Source of the DNA: Ephydatia muelleri
Taxonomy: Eukaryota; Porifera; Demospongiae; Spongillida; Spongillidae
Length of the DNA: 64,000 nt
Direction of reading: 5' to 3'
Assembly (NCBI GenBank): GCA_013339895.1
Contig: JABACO010000015.1
Span: 297,838-361,837 of the forward strand
Positions 32,344 to 43,472 of the stretch are shown one piece after another (the first letter of the stretch is position 1; the number at the start of each line of letters is the position of its first letter). The position numbers and the translations under genes were made by a program. The notes beneath the pieces were generated by a model. The model ran no database searches. It was not told where the DNA came from and saw only the letters and a list, made by a program, of their open reading frames with translations.

Positions 32344-32637
32344 CGATTCGCCGGGGCAGGGAAGCAGGTCACACGAGCACCATCCGCTAACGACAATTGC
32401 ACTAACTGTAAGGTCTAAAGGGAGGATCCTATAGTAGCTAGCTCGATTGGACAGGTTAAATCTACGCTTCTAAGCTTTAACTGCTTCACACAAATCGGCC
32501 CTTTAAACAACTTTCATTCTAACCTCACAGTACTGTTACTCGCATGCCATACATAGTTTCGTTTTGATTACGTCATACCACCGTACTCTTTCGCGCACTC
32601 CGACGTGAAATAATAATTTCGTGCAAGAAAAAACGAG
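32344..32637. promoter_or_regulatory. 294-base shared interval between MED13 (-) and ASH2L (+)
   Basis: Start codons at 32343 and 32638 point away from each other, so this is the likely bidirectional promoter of two general transcription/chromatin regulators. Confidence 0.6.
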
Positions 32638-35600
32638 ATGCCATCGTTTAGCGAAGAGGGATTCCAGATCCAATGCTTTACCTGCGGGAATTGGTACACA
32701 AGCTCCGACGTCCAGGTCTCTCTTGAGTACGTGACTGGTTGCGACATAATGACGAATTAATGCGCACTTGTTGCTTGCAGTGCGTATATACCGTACATGA
32801 CAAATTACGAATACACCTGCTCGAGCTGTGGAGTGGAGTCCATCTCAAAGAAACCAGCTAGTAAGAGAGTTTTATGATTAGTGTGATTTTCCTAAAAGCA
32901 TAATTCGGCATCTTCAGGTTTTATTCAAGTTGGAATCACAACCATTGCAAACCTCACTGCACAGCACGCAGGGTCCGACCCACCGCGCGTGTTCTTCTCC
33001 TTGGAAGATGTAACTACGGAACAACACTGCAGCTCTTTCATTTGTTTTGCCCTCCACAGGAGATCATTCCCTTTATATGGGACCAATGGGATATCATATG
33101 CACGAAACGAAGCAAGGCTAGCACATGGAAAAACAACATTGCTACCAAGCTGGTAATTGTCTCCCCCCTTCACTTCCCTTCCTTCCTCTCTCATTATCCC
33201 ATCTTGTGTCATTCTTCTCTACGATGCCTCACTCTTTATCACTTGTTCGTATCTCCCCTCCCCTCCCCTCCCCTCCCCTCCCCTCCCCTCCCCTCCCCTC
33301 CCCTCCCCTCCCCTCCCCTCCCCTCCCCTCCCCTCCCCTCCCCTCCCCTCCCCTCCCCTCCCCTCCCCTCCCCTCCCCTCCCCTCCCCTCCCCTCCCCTC
33401 CCCTCCCCTCCCCTCCCCTCCCCCCCCCCCTCCCCTCCCCTCCCCCCTCTCTTCCCTCACAGTCAATGGAGACACGCATATTCTGCGAGAGCTCTGAAGG
33501 CTCACAGGAGTTTGGTCTAGTTGACTTGGTATTTCTCTCCCCCCATGATGATGTCATTACAAGATGCTCGTTGTAGGATTTATTAACCATTGGTCCGAGA
33601 CGCTATGAGAGCAAGTCTGTGCCCAGCAAAACAACGACCAAACCTAAGAGGAAGTTTGAGGGAGGGCAGCTTACCTCTGCCCCTAAGAAGGCACGAGGGT
33701 AAGTGTGCCCGAGGCAGCCACACACCCTGATCCTCCTCCCCCCACCATTCCACTCAGAGATGGCTCCAACACTATGAAAGGCTTGCAGAAAGGGTACCCA
33801 CTGGAACATCCATACAACAAGGTGACAACTGGCCATCCCCCCATCCCTCATCCCCACCCCCATCCCTCATCCCCCCCCCCCATCCCTCGGCCATTCCCCC
33901 ATCCCTCATCCCCACCCCATCCTCATCCCCACCCCATCCCTCATCCCCACCCCACCCATCCCACCCCACCCTATCCACCCCATCCCCATCCCACACCATC
34001 CCTCATCCCACCAGCCCCATCCCGTCATCCCCCATCCATCATCCCCATCCCTCATCCCCACCCCCTCCTCCCCCACCCACCGCAGACCCCACCCATCCCT
34101 CACCCACCCATCCCTCACCCCCACCCATCCCCCCCCATCCCTATCCCCCCTCCCCCCCCCCCGTCATCCCTCATCCCACCCATCCCTCATCCCACCCCAT
34201 CCCTCATCCACACCAATCCCTCATCCCCACCACATTCCTCATCCACACCCCATCCACTCATCCCACCTCATCCCTAATCCCCACCCATTCTCATCCCCCA
34301 CCCCCATACCTCATCCCCACACCACCTACCTTTACTGGTGTGTTTGTCAGGAGTCCTACAGGTACATTTTAGCAGAGAAGGACCCACACTCTACCCTGGA
34401 ATGGGACCCAGAAGAGATGGCAGGCAGACCTATACCTCCAGAGTTATATCGTCCGTTGTTAAGCAACGAAGTGCTTTTGGCTCTTCATGACAGAGGTACA
34501 CATCAATAGTGGGAGTGGTGACATGTCAATGGTGGGAGTGGCCACACATCAATAGTGGGAGGGGCCACACATTCAATAGTGGGAGTGATCACACATCAAT
34601 AGTGGGAGTGGCTACATACTCAAAAGTGGGAGGGGGCCACACACTCAAAAGTGGGAGGGGCCACACATTCAATAGTGGGAGTGGCTACACCCTCAAAAGT
34701 GGGAGGCGTTACTCTGCAAGGGGATAGCTCCACCTACCCCACTCATATGCCTTGGCCAGCCCCACAGCTCAAGATCCATGAGAACAGGTTGAGCGTGACT
34801 GGAGATAAGGGCTACTGCATGGTACGGGCCACTCATGGTAGGTCTGAGGACCTGGCTGTCCAGTATTTTAATGTCTTGCCATCCCCCCTTGAAGGTGTGT
34901 CTGCTGGAACATGGTACTATGAGGTAATGATGACACACACATAGCATGCACCATACACATGCACACTTGCATATATATACACATACACATACACATATAC
35001 ACACACATATACATATATACACATACACACATATACATATATACACATACACACACATATACATGCACGCACATATACATACACATATATATACATACAC
35101 ACACATATATACACACACATACACATACACACATGTGTGCAGGTGCATATCGATGACCTCATCACTGTACCAGACGCCACTGTGCGTTTGGGATGGGCTC
35201 AACCTCTAGGTATGTCTAGGTGTGTGTCCCCATAGCCTCTAGGTGTCTCCATAGCCTAGGTATGTCTAGGTGTGTGTCCCCATAGCCTCTAGGTGTCTCC
35301 ATAGCCTAGGTATGTCTAGGTGTGTGTCTCCATAGCCTCTAGGTGTCTCCATAGCCTAGGTATGTCTAGGTGTGTGTCCCCATAGCCTCTAGGTGTCTCC
35401 ATAGCCTAGGTGTGTGTCTCCATAGCCTCTAGGTGTCTCCATAGCCTAGGTATGTCTAGGTGTGTGTCTCCATAGCCTCTAGGTGTCTCCATAGCCTAGG
35501 TATGTCTAGGTGTGTGTCCCCATAGCCTCTAGGTGTCTCCATAGGTCACCAAGGCAATCTGCAGGCCCCTTGTGGCTATGACAAACTTAGCTACTCATGG

Positions 35601-37026
35601 AGATCAAAGTTTGGCACCATATTTCACCAGAGTAGGGGAAAGCACTACAGGTACCCAGTCCTCTCACAGAAGGCACATGCACTCACAATGCTGCTCCCTC
35701 GCTTCAAGTGATGGAGGAGGATATGGAACTGGGGACACTGTGGGATTTTTGATTAAGCTGCCTCAAAGCAATGGTAAGGGTTGTGTGGCTTTGTTGCCCA
35801 CTGTAATTGTTAAGCTCTAGCTAATAGACATGCTGATGCAGTAACTTCAGTGTTGCTTCTTTGGAGTTTGTAATGCATGTGGCATGACCAATGTTTTCCC
35901 AACAAATGCGGAGGTGTCAACGGAGCCGCTATTCTTTTGTGTTCAGAGTGATCGCGGTGAAATATCCTCTAAATCCAAGATTAGCTCACAAATTTAGTCT
36001 CATTTTACTGATTGGGTATGGGAGTAGGTCGGAGACCATGAACACGTGGGCATCTCGCTAAAGTAGGCGAGTCACCCAAGGATGGCCTTCGCTCCCGTCA
36101 AAAATTATGAGACGATGTCTGATCGTCGAGATCCCGCGTCACCAGGATCTGTTATTTTCCTTACTCATTAGTTTAAGGCATGACAAACTAAGCGTTCTAC
36201 TTTTTTATATATAATGTCGTACAGTAAATGGTTGTGGGTTTTGTTGCAATTTTTTTTTATTTTTTTTTTTTTTGAGCAGAGCGACGGTATCCCCCAACGC
36301 ACAAGGACGAGGTTTGCTTGGTTTATCTCCAGCGGCTGGTCACCATAAATGGTATTGTTTCTTACAGGCTTTAATACGATTCAAAAACTTCTTCTACTTT
36401 GAGGAGAAAGACGATCCTGTAGATGAATATGAGAAGGTAACGAATGTCATTATCACCCTTGTCATGTGGTGATAGGTGATGACCCCCATCAGGCACTTAA
36501 ACCTGCATCTGGTAGCAAGGTAAGGTTAATCTATTTCTGCACGAACAAAAGTTATGCTTGCCCTCCTCAATGGACAGATCATTTTCTACAAAAATGGAGT
36601 GTCTCAGGTGTGTGAGGGCCCAGTACACTTCTCCCTTCATTAACATTTTCCTTATAGGGAGTGGCGTTCAATGACTTGGGAAGTGGTACATATTACCCAG
36701 CCCTCTCTTTCTACAAGGCTGGAACTGTATGTGTGTGCATATAGCCAGCAGGGTGGACCACACACACGCTCTCGTTCTGTTGCAGGTAACTGTGAATTTT
36801 GGGCCAGAGTTCAAACATCCTCCAACTGACATAGAATTTCGACCAGTAAGCGGGAGCGCCATCCAAACTATTTGTTAAACATTTGTGTGTGCAGATGTCT
36901 GAGGCTGCAGAGGTGACCATTATTCACCAGGCTATATCTGAGATGCTCTTCCATGTGGAGTCCATTTTGGCCAGTCGCAAGAGTGTCCAATATCCTGCCC
37001 ACTATCCACAGGACCTGATGGACTAG
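32638..37026 (+). CDS. ASH2L: ASH2-like histone methyltransferase complex subunit
   Basis: Multi-exon. Exon 1 (32638-32726, [20 protein letters not shown]) splices in phase 2 to exon 2 (32781-32860: [16 protein letters not shown]). These form the atypical zinc-binding start of ASH2L. Then come [12 protein letters not shown] and [14 protein letters not shown] (winged-helix region), [62 protein letters not shown] and [14 protein letters not shown] (SPRY domain), [15 protein letters not shown], and the DPY30-binding helix region [17 protein letters not shown]2L is a core subunit of MLL/SET1 H3K4 methyltransferases with WDR5, RBBP5 and DPY30. Several introns are tandem repeats, one being an amplified copy of itself. 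Some middle exon edges (33.7-34.5 kb) were not fixed exactly. Confidence 0.94.
33256..33450. repeat. Pure CCCCT pentanucleotide array in an ASH2L intron
   Basis: About 35 nearly perfect cccct units followed by C runs. The complementary strand has regularly spaced GGGG tracts with quadruplex potential. Confidence 0.97.
33830..34330. repeat. C-rich minisatellite (ccatccctcatcccca) in an ASH2L intron
   Basis: Degenerate units of about 16 bases, highly variable in spacing. Confidence 0.9.
34500..34715. repeat. 22-base minisatellite in an ASH2L intron
   Basis: Units such as cacacatcaatagtgggagt and cacactcaaaagtgggaggg, about nine copies. Confidence 0.9.
34970..35140. repeat. Compound CA/TA microsatellite
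   Basis: Mixed acacat and atatac units in an ASH2L intron. Confidence 0.93.
35211..35545. repeat. 50-base minisatellite making up a whole ASH2L intron
   Basis: Begins at the donor (CTCTAG|GTATGTC) and ends at the acceptor (ctccatag|GTCACC). Each of about 6.7 units repeats ctag|gtatgtctagg plus two ccatag acceptor-like sites. Confidence 0.9.
35830..36270. other. Unique intronic sequence in ASH2L
   Basis: Non-repetitive A/T-rich sequence ending in a T-rich tract before the acceptor near 36279. No exon recognised. Confidence 0.4.
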
Positions 37027-37133
37027 TCCCCAGCCCACACAAGTTGAACAGATTGGCTAAAACATAACCACTTACCACAGCACTCATAACTTAATCATGT
37101 ATGCAAAATATAGTCCTAAAGAATAAATATTCT

Positions 37134-38037
37134 TCACTTCTTCTTCTTCTCTGCATTCTTCTCGCTAAATATCCTGTTAAGGTCATTGTAGCTGGATATC
37201 ATGATGCCAGCAGGAATGATGACCCAGAGAGAGTTGAGGAAGATGAACACAAACCAGAAATACTTTAGCTTAAGGTAACCCTCGAATGTTGGAGGCCAAT
37301 CCTGGTAAGGTGGGAGGAGAGCAAGATAAGAGGAGATTGTGTAGAAAGGGAGAGGGGAGTGTGGTGAGGTGGAGTGAATATGCAACAGTCGGCAAGGCGT
37401 CATCTCACTTACAACAGCTGGGATGTGGACGAATCCGTCCTTGAATTCACACACTCCGTAGATGATGGCGCCCATGGCTTGGGAGCAACATGCGATCAGC
37501 GCGTAGAAGTGCTGGATCGGCTGATTTTTCAAAAGAGCTCGATACCTGCAGTGCAGAAGTCAAGAAGAAGAAGAACTAATCAAAGGCCCCTTGGTCGAAG
37601 ACATCGGGACTAACCAAAGATAGCACATCGGCAGCATAACGAAGAACTCGATGTACGAGATGGAGGACACAGCAGGGTAATCGAGAACCCAGTAGCGGGT
37701 GTCCAAAATGGCGTACTCATCCACCAAGTACTTAGGGCCTCGTCCAACCGTTCCAATCAAGCTAGAAAATAAAACGCAATAGTAACGGCACATATTGTAT
37801 GTCTCTGTTAGCGATGGATTCTGCTCACAAGTCCATCGGATGGATGATCACCGTGTTGAAGAAAACCCACAAGCCCACAAACGTCTTCGGTACACCAGTC
37901 CACAGGCACAGGATCAACATGAACACAAATACTAAATTACACGGATCATCCCAGTCTTCCAAAGTAAAGCCAGTGTAGTTGAGGTCTCTGTTGAAATTCT
38001 TTATCTTTGCCAAGTTGGGATACGCTAGGTGCGACAT
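37134..38037 (-). CDS. EBP: Emopamil-binding protein, sterol delta8-delta7 isomerase
   Basis: Four exons (38037-37829, 37761-37615, 37545-37413, 37301-37134) give 218 residues, near the 220-230 typical of EBP. It is an ER multi-span EXPERA-domain protein. Membrane segments include LVFVFMLILCLWTGV, ISYIEFFVMLPMCYLW, HFYALIACCSQAMGAIIYGV and YFWFVFIFLNSLWVIIPAG. Family signatures are GRGPKYLVDEYAILDTRY, with acidic residues expected for isomerisation, and DWPPTFEGYLKLKYFW. The C-terminus NAEKKKK fits a lysine ER-retrieval signal. EBP shifts the sterol ring double bond in late sterol synthesis. It could be the EBPL paralogue, which lacks activity; the EGYLKLKYFWFVF block favours EBP. Tail to tail with ASH2L, 107 bases apart. 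Confidence 0.9.
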
Positions 38038-38564
38038 CTTCACTCCAATGCAGCAGGAAATAAGAATAGGACTATAAATAATTATATTATCATACGATCT
38101 AGGCAATCACCAGATAAGTGAAATATCGTTCCAATTGGGTTATTAGAGTTATTGTGTGGGCGTGTGCAGCGTGGAACCTTGTGGTGACATGACATCATTT
38201 ATGGAAGCCTCATAAGGGAGCGCATGCCAACTTCTGGTTAATTAACTAACTGAACGAGGACTTTTAATTTGTCTGTTTTGCTGGGGCTTTCGTCCTTTGA
38301 ACTACTCGTTTCGGAGGCAAATTCAAATAACCCGCTGCGTTAATAAAAGCACACAGAGCAGAGAGAGAGTAGAAATGTTTGACTTCCACGCACATGATCT
38401 TTGATCCATAGGAGTCCAGTTAACATGGGACTCAAGTTGCCATGCTAACTTGTTCATCATGCAGCTAATTAAAGTACCAACATGAGAGGAAGGTACATAC
38501 ATGTGTTCTTAATGTTCACTGCTGTTTGCGGCCGGACACAATTCAGATAATGGACCCTTTGCAT

Positions 38565-38997
38565 GAAAGATCGGAAGTACGATAAACGTCACGTCCGGAG
38601 TAAAAGCCACAGCGGTTGCCTAGAGACATTGTGTCACGTTCGCGGACCTTTGCGTAATAAAATGGCAACGCTCGTAGTCATTCGGACAGTGATCCTTCGG
38701 CTGATCCAGTTCCTGGTCAAACTATGCTGCCAACAGTAAGCTTGACCGAGTCTGACATACCCGGAGCCTTTTTAAATGGATGGCTTTAAAAAGGCTCTGG
38801 GTATGTCAGACTCGGTCAAACTTACGGTTGGCAGCATAGTTTGATGAGGAACTGGAGCGGCCGAAGGATCAATGTCTGAGCAGACTCCGAGCGTTGCCAT
38901 TTTATTACGCAAAGGTCCGCGGACGTGACACAATGTCTCTAGGCAACCGCTGTGGTTTTTACTCCGGACGTGACGTTTATCGTACTTCCGATCTTTC
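38565..38997. mobile_element. Long foldback palindrome, MITE-like
   Basis: Two arms of about 212 bases run from gaaagatcggaagtacgata to its inverse, meeting at a small centre near 38776-38786 (ctttttaaa/tttaaaaag). Identity is high, with one divergent patch where the arms differ in the caacgctcg..gatcc segment. No coding potential. It could be a foldback transposon or hairpin MITE, or the source of a long hairpin RNA. Confidence 0.85.
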
Positions 38998-38999
38998 CA

Positions 39000-40440
39000 T
39001 TGGTATCTTTGAATGATTAAAAGAGCTAATTATAAATCGTAGTTTTTGCAATCCACATTTCATGGTTTTTCAAGTCATCTCTTTGAGATCATTTGTTCTT
39101 TCATACATCCTACCACCGCATTTAATAAAATTACCTACGCGCACGACCTACACTATTACTCTCATAGCCGCGCATCCTTTTTATACGTCCATGTGATAGA
39201 GGTGATATTTTAAAAGGGGGTACTTTGATCGTGCTTAGCAAAGACGGCGACAATATTTCCAAGGTATAGACAGATACAAAGGCATTACCATATTTACAAC
39301 AATTAGAACAAGCCACAGTTTTGTTTTAGCACCTTACGCGGCGTGTGTACAGTATTTGGCATTGATACTCACAATGATGCTGTCGACATTCATCCACTCA
39401 AATTCTGTTATCGATGCAAACAGTTACGGATCGAAGCATTCTAGCACAATGCCAGCACTCTCACTACACAGTTAGTATAACTCCTTATGAGTGGAAGAAA
39501 CATATTGCTGAGGAATGCAATTAAGGTTGGACAGATTACCAACATGTCTGAACAAGTTGATACATGTGTATCTATATTTATCTTGATTCAGATCTGCAAT
39601 CCCACATCACCACATGCCATACACGTGAATCTCACTCCCACAACAGGCCATCCAGCAAAAAACAGCCCTCATAAAATTGTTTCTGAAAATAGGAAGATAG
39701 CCCACCAATGCTATCATCAGACACTTTCAAACACGAACAACCCCTATCATAGAACAATTGCAATGTCCTATCTGCTTAAATAGACTGTGTCAACCTCTGG
39801 AGCTATCATGTAGAGCACTGGTTTGTACTGATTGCTTAGTCCATTGCTTCCTGCTCTTTAACTGCAGTGAGGTCTAGTGCCCTTGCTGCTTCATGGAGTC
39901 ACCAATACAACCACCACAGCTAAAGCCGAAGTGACAGTACTTAAATTAGCAACCATTAGGCTCCTGAATGTTTCCAATTGATCATATGGAAGTAGTGTAA
40001 GTTGTGTATGTCACGAAGGAGTGTTCTTGGGGGGGTAGGGGGCTTATCTATTTCCGAATGCTGTCTTTTCAAGTGAAGGCCTAATCATGAGTGCATTTTT
40101 TTGGTTCTGATCTGCTGTAGAGATCATTTCAATTCCTCTGGATTTATGCAAGCTATTCATGCATGCAATAGGCCTATAGTTCAGTTCAGCCTATGTATGC
40201 ATGGATGTTGTTTTTGTCTTTCGCAGACAAAGCCAATTATTGCTGTACACAAGTAGTGCGTTGCAGTGTTGCAGGAAAACTTAGTTTGCAAACAACTTAC
40301 ACTAATATGACCAGGAAACAACTGATCAATATGGTGTTGACTACAAAGTGTTAACTATTTAGATAAACAAAGTGACTTTAGTATAGCACCTGTGGTGTAA
40401 TATTACTCTGTTGCCCGTGAAAGAGTTAATTGCAACTAAA
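39000..40440. other. Intergenic A/T-rich region
   Basis: No gene seen. A 98-codon frame at 39487-39783 has no recognisable features. Probably old repeat-derived sequence. Confidence 0.35.
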
Positions 40441-40483
40441 TCATGATATGTGTTCAGTAATGGAATGACAGTAGACTGAGAGC

Positions 40484-41040
40484 ATGGACTCAGCTTTGAA
40501 GGAAGTTAGGGAGGGTTGTCTGACTTGCAATGCAGCATCAAAGACGTTTAGTGTACCCTGTACAACACTGCGGGACAAACTTGCTGGTAAAAGTCCAGAG
40601 GAGAGACGAATGGGTCCAAACCTTGTGCTCACTAAGGCCGAGGAGAATTCATTGGTAACCTTTGCATCAAGCAGCTCAAGTGAGGCTTTCCTATGATTTA
40701 ATGGACAGTGTGCAAAATGTTATCAAAGAAGATGGTAGAAAAGCCCATTTACTAATGACAGGCCTGGCAAGTATTTGCTCATGCAGCGCAACCCTCAACT
40801 CACAGAATGATTATGTACCTGAAAGGTGAACAGGTGGAAAGGCCACTGTAACAGAGCTTCATATTCGCAAGTGGTTCGCTGATATTGAGGCTTACATCGT
40901 TCAGGAGGAAGGAGCTGGAGATATTCTAAATCCTCAAAGAGTATTTAACTTTGATGGGTCACAGTTCCTACTTGCCAAGAAGCAACTTTGGAGTATGCGT
41001 ATAGTCAACAGGGGATAGGAAAGCCAATTAATATTTCAAT
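40484..41040 (+). pseudogene. Fossil of a pogo/Tigger-like DNA transposase
   Basis: An open stretch at 40484-40696 reads KEVREGCLTCNAASKTFSVP then TLRDKLAGKSPEER and VLTKAEENSLV, the Psq-type helix-turn-helix start of pogo-like transposases. Downstream in other frames HIRKWFADIEAYI and RVFNFDGSQFLLAKK resemble the segment leading to the first catalytic aspartate (usually N-x-DET; here NFDGSQ). The frame is interrupted between these parts and no DDE remainder is visible, so it is an inactive remnant of a plain cut-and-paste transposon. Confidence 0.55.
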
Positions 41041-41191
41041 GACCATGTATTTGTTTTTAATCACTGTATGGTTCACTGAATGCCAAATAGAGCAATCAAT
41101 ATACTATATCCCACGTACTAATAATCCATTCACACCTAACCCTGAGACTGCATGCTTCAAATAGGTTTTTTGTTGTTGACCCTCTAGTCTA

Positions 41192-41305
41192 TCCAGAGAT
41201 AATATCCAGAGATAATATCCAGAGACAATATCCAGAGATAATATCCAGAGACAATATCCAGAGATAATATCCAGAGATAATATCCAGAGATAATATATTA
41301 TCTCT
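41192..41305. repeat. 12-base minisatellite atccagagataa, ending in a palindrome
   Basis: About nine units of atccagagataat/atccagagacaat, then ccagagataatatattatctctgg, which is self-complementary. Confidence 0.9.
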
Positions 41306-41436
41306 GGTCTACCCAAACTATGCTTCAACCCTTTAATTTGATGTATCAGTTCCTATCTAAAAGCCAGCATCACAAAAAGAGGCTTTTAATAGATTAAAGG
41401 ATGCAGTGTACAAGTTCCAATCATAATAGGCTTTCG

Positions 41437-41518
41437 CCACGTCAATTTGGAGTGTTCGCTACCCCTCTGTATATCGTATACAAGGGGGGGGGGAGGGGGG
41501 GGGCAAATTGACGTGGCG
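41437..41518. repeat. Inverted repeat cgccacgtcaatttg
   Basis: cgccacgtcaatttg at about 41437-41451 pairs with caaattgacgtggcg at about 41503-41517 around a G-rich loop. Outer ends (tgttcgcta and its inverse near 41650) suggest a nested or degenerate mobile element. Confidence 0.6.
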
Positions 41519-42120
41519 ATAGACCTGCTGCGGTGGCGACTATACCAGAAAAACGCTTAATTGGAGCAATAATAGTATATAGAACTGAGGATCGCTTGGA
41601 ACCAAAAACTAACTGTCCCATATGTAAGAAAACCGACATCGGTACTCGCGGATGGCGAACACTACCTACGCTACCCTAGTACCTTTAGTTCCCTTTACGA
41701 AAAAAACCTTTGTGTTTGCTTTCTGACTGTCACAGGCGTGAAGAATCGCTTCTGTATCCAAGAGGTAGGCCTACGCCTCGTGGTTTGCAACACAATTAGA
41801 AAAAAGGTGTTCATTTCCTGGTAGGGTGTTAAAATGGCGATTACTGTTTTTGAGTGAGCTCACGTTCCAAAGGTCTTCGGTTGTCTAGGTCGTTGTTAAG
41901 GGCATGACATCATTGACAGGAAAGCGAACTAAATTTAGTTTCCACAAAACTTGGCAAACAGCAGTGTTTCATCTTCCAATGACGGATCGAACTTGTTTAT
42001 AACTGTACATTAACTGTACATTATTATTATTAGTCGTCCCTTTGCATTACATCATATTGTAAGTCACCTTTGAAAATAAATAGCCAAAAGATAAAAGAAG
42101 CAGAGAGCCAACACAATAGA

Positions 42121-42681
42121 CTAATGGTCTTCAAACATCAAGCGAACAAGGTCCTCTTTAGCGCATTCCTCGGGACCAAGACGTTGTTGCTGAATGACAC
42201 GAATCAATGTTGACAATAGACCTATTAGCGTGTGTACTCACCTCCCCCCACTTAAGAAGTGTTGGCACTCCCGTCAGCCTCAACTTAGGATCAGTTCTGA
42301 ATACATTCTGCGGATCTTTCCATCTGTCATTTCATGATGGCGGCTATCGTTACATAATCGTGCAAATGACGTAGATGATACTTACGTTGGTCTGTCCCCA
42401 ACGTGGCAGTAAACAAAGACACCGTCGTCTACCTCTTTCAATACTTTCTCGATGACCGGCTCAGCTAACACAAAACAAAAAGCGCTCTTCAAAATTAAAG
42501 TCACCACAAACTAACTGGTGCGCACACACATACCTGCCACGCAGTCAGGACACCAGCTTTTGCCAGTGTCAGCTGTTTTGTTGCCAGTGAAAAGCACGTA
42601 GATCTCTCGCTTAGCGCCAAGCGACCCTATAGCCTTGTAGAGGCTTTGAAGTCCTTCCACAATTACTCTTTCCAATCCCAT
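42121..42681 (-). CDS. TXNDC17: Thioredoxin domain-containing protein 17 (TRP14)
   Basis: Four exons (42681-42534, 42464-42386, 42323-42242, 42189-42121) give 125 residues; human TXNDC17 has 123. The active site is KSWCPDCVA, the WCPDC signature of this DUF953 thioredoxin subfamily, followed by AEPVIEKVL, VFVYCHVGDRPTWKDPQN, then LTGVPTLLKWG with the conserved cis-proline, and the C-terminus LVRLMFEDH. It is a cytosolic oxidoreductase that reduces small disulfides such as cystine and acts downstream of thioredoxin reductase. All splice phases agree. Confidence 0.95.
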
Positions 42682-42799
42682 TCTATGCCTCCGGAATAGA
42701 ATACAGTAGTATCCGTATGTAATAATTAAGTTACGTGGCGTCCTACTAACAACTAAATATAGCTAAAACATCAATACAAGTCGAGTGCTCGGTGGCGCA
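42682..42799. promoter_or_regulatory. 118-base shared interval between TXNDC17 (-) and Rho GTPase (+)
   Basis: Start codons face outward; the shortest such interval in the window. Confidence 0.6.
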
Positions 42800-43472
42800 A
42801 TGTCGCAGTTACAACACGTTAAGTGCGTTGCAGTTGGCGATGGGACCGTTGGAAAGACCAGTATGATGATTACACATGTCAACAACTCGTTTCCCGGGGA
42901 ATACGTCCCAACAGTGTAAGGCAGCGCGCGTGAGCTAGCCTGTGTGTGTATGTGTGGCAACGTACACAAATGTCTCCCTCTTCAGGTTCGACAATTACTC
43001 AGAGAATATGCATGTTGCGGGAAAATTCATATGTCTGAATCTCTGGGATACAGCAGGCCAAGAGGACTATGACCGCCTCAGACCACTGTCTTACCCACAA
43101 ACGGACGTTTTCCTTGCGTGTTTCTCCGTCGTTAGTCCTAAATCGTACGACCATATACTCTGCAAATGGTATCCTGAAATTTCCCACCACTGCCCTAACG
43201 TGCCAGTTATTCTGGTTGGGAACAAAGTTGACCTGCGTGATGACCCCAGAGTATTGACCGAGCTTCGGGAGTTGCGTCAGGTTCCCATCACAAAAGCTCA
43301 AGGAGATGATATGGCGAAAAGAATCAACGCTATCAAATACTTGGAGTGTTCGGCGAAGAACCAGAAAGGCCTAAAGCAAGTGTTCGAAACAGCGGCAGAA
43401 GTGGTAGTGTGTCCTGAATTGCACGCCACGCGTCTGGTGGAAAAGAAGAAGAAAACATGCGCCCTTCTCTAA
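42800..43472 (+). CDS. Rho-family small GTPase (Rac/Cdc42-like)
   Basis: Two exons (42800-42915, 42986-43472), phase 2, 200 residues. G1 is GDGTVGKT, with Thr where Rac and Cdc42 have Ala. Switch I is GEYVPTVFDNYS, G3 is [21 protein letters not shown]4 is [10 protein letters not shown] and G5 is [11 protein letters not shown]. The Rho insert region ([20 protein letters not shown]) is present. The C-terminus is a polybasic KKKK plus CaaX box CALL, predicting geranylgeranylation. It regulates actin as a membrane switch. WYPEI and the PVILVGNK block point to the Rac/Cdc42 side, but I cannot assign an orthologue. The G1 Thr is not the activating position itself. Confidence 0.93.

Noticed and set aside
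33042-33576. Proline/leucine/serine repeat proteins
   Set aside because: Translations of the CCCCT array in an ASH2L intron.
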